This document shows, in pieces, positions 60,230-64,000 of a DNA stretch of 64,000 nt. The position numbers and the translations under genes were made by a program. A model generated the notes under the pieces. That model worked only from the letters and a program-made list of their open reading frames with translations, made no database searches and was not told the origin of the DNA. Location: positions 11,052,252 through 11,116,251 of the forward strand of contig NC_085137.1 in assembly GCF_035046485.1 (NCBI RefSeq). Direction: 5' to 3'. This stretch comes from Aedes albopictus (taxonomy: Eukaryota > Arthropoda > Insecta > Diptera > Culicidae). How positions within the stretch are numbered: the stretch's first letter is position 1; each line of letters starts with the position of its first letter.

Positions 60230-61903
60230 CATAAGTGGATAATCTGATTGCCATAATTTTTTGAATTACACTAGTTTACAAAATAAAACGAAAGTCGTGA
60301 ACTTCCGTCAATGACCAAAATATTTGAAGCATAATTTAGCGCTGATTTCGAAACCGTGCTTCAAAAAATTTAAAGTAGAACTGTTTTTGAGTTTTAGCCT
60401 AATATCGAGTTTTACGACTTTTTAAAATATGGAATTTAATAAAATTCAAATATCTTTCCTTTTGTTCAACCAAATTTGAATCTTATTCCATAAATTAAAA
60501 GCTGAACATAATAATATTCGATCATCTGAATGCAGGTTTTGCGTCAGATTGGTGAAATTCAAGATATTGGCGAGTTTTGGGGACAATCTCCTTAAATTTT
60601 AGCAAATTTTCCAAAAATATATGAAGAAATGTTTTTTTTTCAATAAGAAAAAATAATTTAAAAATTCTTTCTCAACGTTTATTTGACATATCATATGTGG
60701 ATGAGTTACAGTAAAAAATTTAGCTCAATCGAAGCATTGACTACGGAGAATAAGATGTGTGCAGTGAGCGACTTTGCTTAAAAATAGAACAAAAATCGAT
60801 TTCAAATCATCGACCTTGTATGGAAAGTCGAAAAAATTTCCACTCTACTGTAATTTTTATCCTTCGCGTTTTCGAACTCAGGGCATGATTCTAGACCAAA
60901 AACGATCATCAGCTTACCGAGTTCAAAAATGCTGTGAACTAGTGTTTTCTTTAAATAAATTAGTTTGCACAGTGGGCCTGGCCGTTTTAATATTTGTATC
61001 ATATCCTGATATGCTGTAAATATTAATGTTGACAAGAAAATACCAGAGGAAGTTTTGGTATTTCCAGGATGCTTTTCAATACTGGCTGTGCGAGCACTAG
61101 AATAGAAACTCCTCGTGAAATTTTGGATTTAGTAATGGAAACTTATTTTCCAGGATCGGTTTAAAGTATGGACTCCAATGATACTATTCGATAACCGAAT
61201 CGAAGTTACAGATGCGAAGTAAATTTGAATCGATTTTTGGCATTGTGCATCATTCAGCCAATTAAGCGCTACAATAAGCCTGTTTATGAGACGTTTCAAA
61301 TCAGCTGTTTTTTGAATGTTTACCAGCTTTGAAGTCCAACCGGTGGGCCCATTTATTTACATTTTCGTTAGCATAACATGTGATACGGGCCCATCCAATA
61401 AACGGGGTTCATTTATCTGCAAAAATGCGTCAATCCGCCCACTATAATTAATATCCGTAGACCGTGGGGATGTTTTTTCATCTACTAGTGACATCATACA
61501 GCTCGGGGGATTCATACATGCCGCATTAGAAACCGAAACATCTCTGCCAGCAAAAATCTGATTAGCGCTCACCACATGTTATGCTACTTTTCGCGAAAAC
61601 AAAAATATCAAATGTAAACACTAACAATGAGCGGCCCACCGGTAGAACGTCTCGTAAAATAGCTTATATGCACTCATCCGAATCGAGTTGCGACACAGTG
61701 TAGCATATCTTTTCTTACATGTTTCTCAAGTGGTCATAAATTTACGAGTTTGACATTTTTGGTTCGGCTTCATGAAAATTATTCCACAAGTGTATATATG
61801 TTCACTGAAAAAACTGACATAGTAACGCTGACCAAATCGACGGTCAAATTAAAACACTTTTACCACTTGATTTTGGTAGACCATGATTTATTCTTGAAAA
61901 TAC
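60230..61903. other. No gene recognised; weak TIR pair 61287-61660
   Basis: A/T-rich. GAGACGTTTCAAATCAGCTG and AACGTCTCGTAAAAT, with inner GGTGGGCC / GGCCCACC and AGCATAACATGTG / ACATGTTATGCT, mark a worn ~370-bp inverted-repeat element related to 45772-45898. Confidence 0.4.
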
Positions 61904-61905
61904 TA

Positions 61906-62565
61906 GGGTAACGGTTGAATTTTGGACCCCTAGAGGACATTAGTTTGAATTTAAGTCAAAATCAAATAGATTCAGAAGGTGTTACACATAATGATGATGT
62001 TAGTATGATCCTCAAAGCCTCCACTGTCCGTTAAAAATACTCACAAGGTCATTTCTGGGTGAAAATTTGATGAAAATAACTGATTTTTGAAGCATCAGTT
62101 TTCACTGTTTTGGACACCCCAATGTATTTTGGACCCTTTTAAGTATATATTTTGGACACCCGGTGTTTAAACCCGTTTGGAACTATTTTTGAAGCATCTG
62201 CCACTTGAATATGCTGGATCACATCCTAATTACTTGATTGACAAAGGCTGATTAGACGAACTTTGCGAATTTAGTGCGCTAGAATGATAAACGTTTTTGT
62301 TTACATCTGCAAGTTTCCTCGGCACCAGATTCTCTTTTCGTAAACAAAATGCGACACTCGCACGGATGACGAAATTGCCAAAAAATAATTTCATGGCAAA
62401 TAATGATATTTCCAGTGAGGAAATGATTGTTGCTCGTGCAGAGCAATCTAATTTAGCGAATGATTCTAAAAACTTTCATCATCTCTTCATCAAATCTGTA
62501 AAAATTGTGATAATACGACCCAGGGGGTCCAAAATATATAGGGGTCCAAATTATATTGGTTACCC
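61906..62565. mobile_element. TA-flanked DNA transposon remnant or MITE, 660 bp
   Basis: GGGTAACGGTTGAATTTTGG at the left and its inexact reverse complement (GGGGTCCAAATTATATTGGT then TACCC) at the right, TA on both sides (61904-61905, 62566-62567). TTTTGGACAC/CCC repeats occur inside. No transposase. Confidence 0.72.
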
Positions 62566-62567
62566 TA

Positions 62568-62856
62568 TGTGCAGGTTTCAATTTACCATGTCGTGTTTTA
62601 TTCACATTCCATGGTAGCTTTGAACCTCACTTCATGGTTCAGCTTACTATGTGCGTGATGAACCACATAGTAATTTTAACCATCGTATTAGGGTTTTGAT
62701 TACTATGCCAGAGGTTGCATGGTTGCGTCGTTGTTTACATTGCAGAAAATTGCAAAAAAAGTAAAATCGATAAAATTTATTGTATTGTATAAAGTATAAT
62801 TACATAATTAATGCTACATAAGTATATTCCTATAAGATGGATGTCCTCCGTGAGAG
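62568..62856. other. CATGGT/ATAGTAA-rich stretch
   Basis: Short phrases ACCATG, CTATGTG and CATAGTAA alternate in both orientations; similar text is at 63,640-63,890. Probably an eroded MITE. Confidence 0.35.
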
Positions 62857-63377
62857 TCAAGCATCCTGTTTGGTTCCCTTCTTGCGAATATTCGATTTTT
62901 TTCGGAACGGCATGGATGGTTCGATTGATGTTCTTTGGGTCCCGCTATGATGTGACGTCCGGGAAGCTGCTGAACGCGGCTTGATGTGGTTCCGGACGAA
63001 GTTGTTGCGAGAGAATCGGTTCGGTTTGGAGGTTACAGGCGTATCCTGATTAAACAACGGCGATGGAATTAAAGGAGACGGAATTAGGAAAAAGCTCCGA
63101 CGTCCTTCTTCGGATGGAGGGTCGTCCGCGGAGGGGAGATTTCTGCTGGCAATGCATTCATTTTCGTAGGTGACTCGGGTTGCTCTTTAATCTGGAAGCT
63201 CCATCGGTATCAAATGATTTTGTAACCTGAGAACTCGCCTGAGAATAATGAAATATATGTTGGATGACGTGAAAGAATTTTCAGAATACATTTATTACTT
63301 ACTTTTCCCCTCTTTCTCTGATCTTTCTCGACATTCTTTCCTTGGAACCTGCCAACTTCCGTAACTTCGATATTCGC
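62857..63377 (-). CDS. Possible 3' end of a spliced gene (two exons)
   Basis: Last exon 62857-63045 is preceded by a strong acceptor (branch-like CTAAT, pyrimidine tract, TTTAATCAG) and ends in TGA. The exon 63303-63377 has acceptor TTTTTCTAAG and donor GTAAGT. They join in phase 0 to give about 87 residues, very basic and Ser/Asn/Arg-rich (KPNRFSRNNFVRNHIKPRSA, EPSMPFRKKSNIRKKGTKQD at the C-terminus). Local GC is higher than the surroundings. I do not recognise it. Upstream exons would lie at 63,400-64,000 or beyond. The 63046-63302 intron also contains open frames, so the model is tentative. Confidence 0.35.
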
Positions 63378-64000
63378 CTTAGAAAAACAGAGGTGGTGAG
63401 GATGGTGTAGGATTTTCCTTGGGATTTTCTTCCGGCAGAAGAAAATTGGTTGAATTACTGCGGGTCAAGATAGATTGACATTGTTGGTTTAAAGAATAGT
63501 TAAAAAAAAGTCTGTTGAAAACTTACCACCATTTTTATAAAAGAACAATTCTCCATAACAAATAATTTCTTATGAAGCAGGAAACGTGGCAAACACTTTA
63601 TTGCAAAATGGCGGTGTTTGCCGATTTTTCTGAAAAAAGGAGATCTTATTGATATAGTATAGTTAAACATAAAAATAGTAGTAGGCAAATATGAACATGG
63701 TTCAGACAATCACGAATAGCGTAATCAAGATAACCATATTTGATGGTATTTGCTACTATTCGCTTGGTTGTCAAAACATGGTAACTACGAGGAAAACATA
63801 GTAGTCACCATTGATAACATGCTCAATTTTACTATTTTTAGGCATGGTAAAATTAAGAATGGATGAATAGTTAGTTTCACTATATTTTTTTTTCTCAGTG
63901 TTGCATATGCACTCTCAGGACAGTCTCAAGTTCTTACGAACATTCCTGGGACATGTCATTTCACAAGCTATTATATCTGGCGTTAGCATTCTAAATCTCA
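63378..64000. other. No gene shown at the right edge
   Basis: A short Pro/Glu-rich frame on the minus strand (about 63,390-63,460, LPEENPKENPTPSSPPLFF) follows a possible acceptor CCCGCAG and might be another exon of the gene at 62857. From 63,640 the sequence is MITE-like (ACATGGT/ACCATG). Confidence 0.3.

Noticed and set aside
62870..62930. Shugoshin identity for the basic EPSMPFRKK tail
   Set aside because: Only a few residues resemble the SGO motif and the coiled-coil frame upstream is incompatible with the preferred splice phase.

Overview
This is eukaryotic, insect DNA, most probably from an Aedes mosquito (A. aegypti or a close relative). The evidence is short 62-130 bp introns, two tRNA-derived Feilai-type SINEs, a gene of the insect-specific ZAD/C2H2 zinc-finger class, and a very high load of mobile elements typical of culicine genomes. 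There are no prokaryotic features, rRNA or CRISPR. Only three genes are well supported. Everything else is transposons, transposon fragments and degenerate satellite.

Layout. 1-2,038 (minus): the 5' two exons of a WDR75/Utp17-like WD40 gene of ribosome biogenesis; the rest runs off the left edge. 2,973-23,115 (plus): a ZAD-C2H2 zinc-finger gene, head-to-head with WDR75. Its ZAD domain is split by one ~17.8 kb intron that holds a near-complete RNase H-bearing LINE (4,244-8,363), a Ty3/gypsy element with identical LTRs but broken ORFs (13,250-17,862), several MITEs and a fold-back element. 23,116-29,500: SINE, Helitron with a nested MITE, LINE scraps, and a GC-rich 71-bp tandem repeat. 29,783-30,735 (plus): a five-exon BAP18 homologue (chromatin reader complex subunit). 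31,200-46,770: mostly a degenerate 24-bp satellite in both orientations, interrupted by a decayed Ty1/copia element, a Penelope-like fragment, MITEs and a second SINE. 46,781-53,330: a 6.55 kb TTAA-flanked giant fold-back element made of two opposed arrays of ~163-bp repeats, the most striking structure here. 53,360-64,000: more satellite, MITEs, a second large TTAA fold-back, a tRNA-derived SINE, a LINE fragment inserted into a possible gene, and a possible spliced gene on the minus strand.

The genes do not form a pathway. WDR75 and the zinc-finger gene probably share a short divergent promoter region that also carries a MITE. Nested insertions give a relative chronology, and many insertions have intact target-site duplications (TSDs), so their boundaries are exact. 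Several LINE insertions are remarkably small (22, 54, 56 bp).

Limits: splice junctions were read by eye from GT/AG and reading phase; family names for repeats rest on ends, TSDs and motif recognition, not on database searches.
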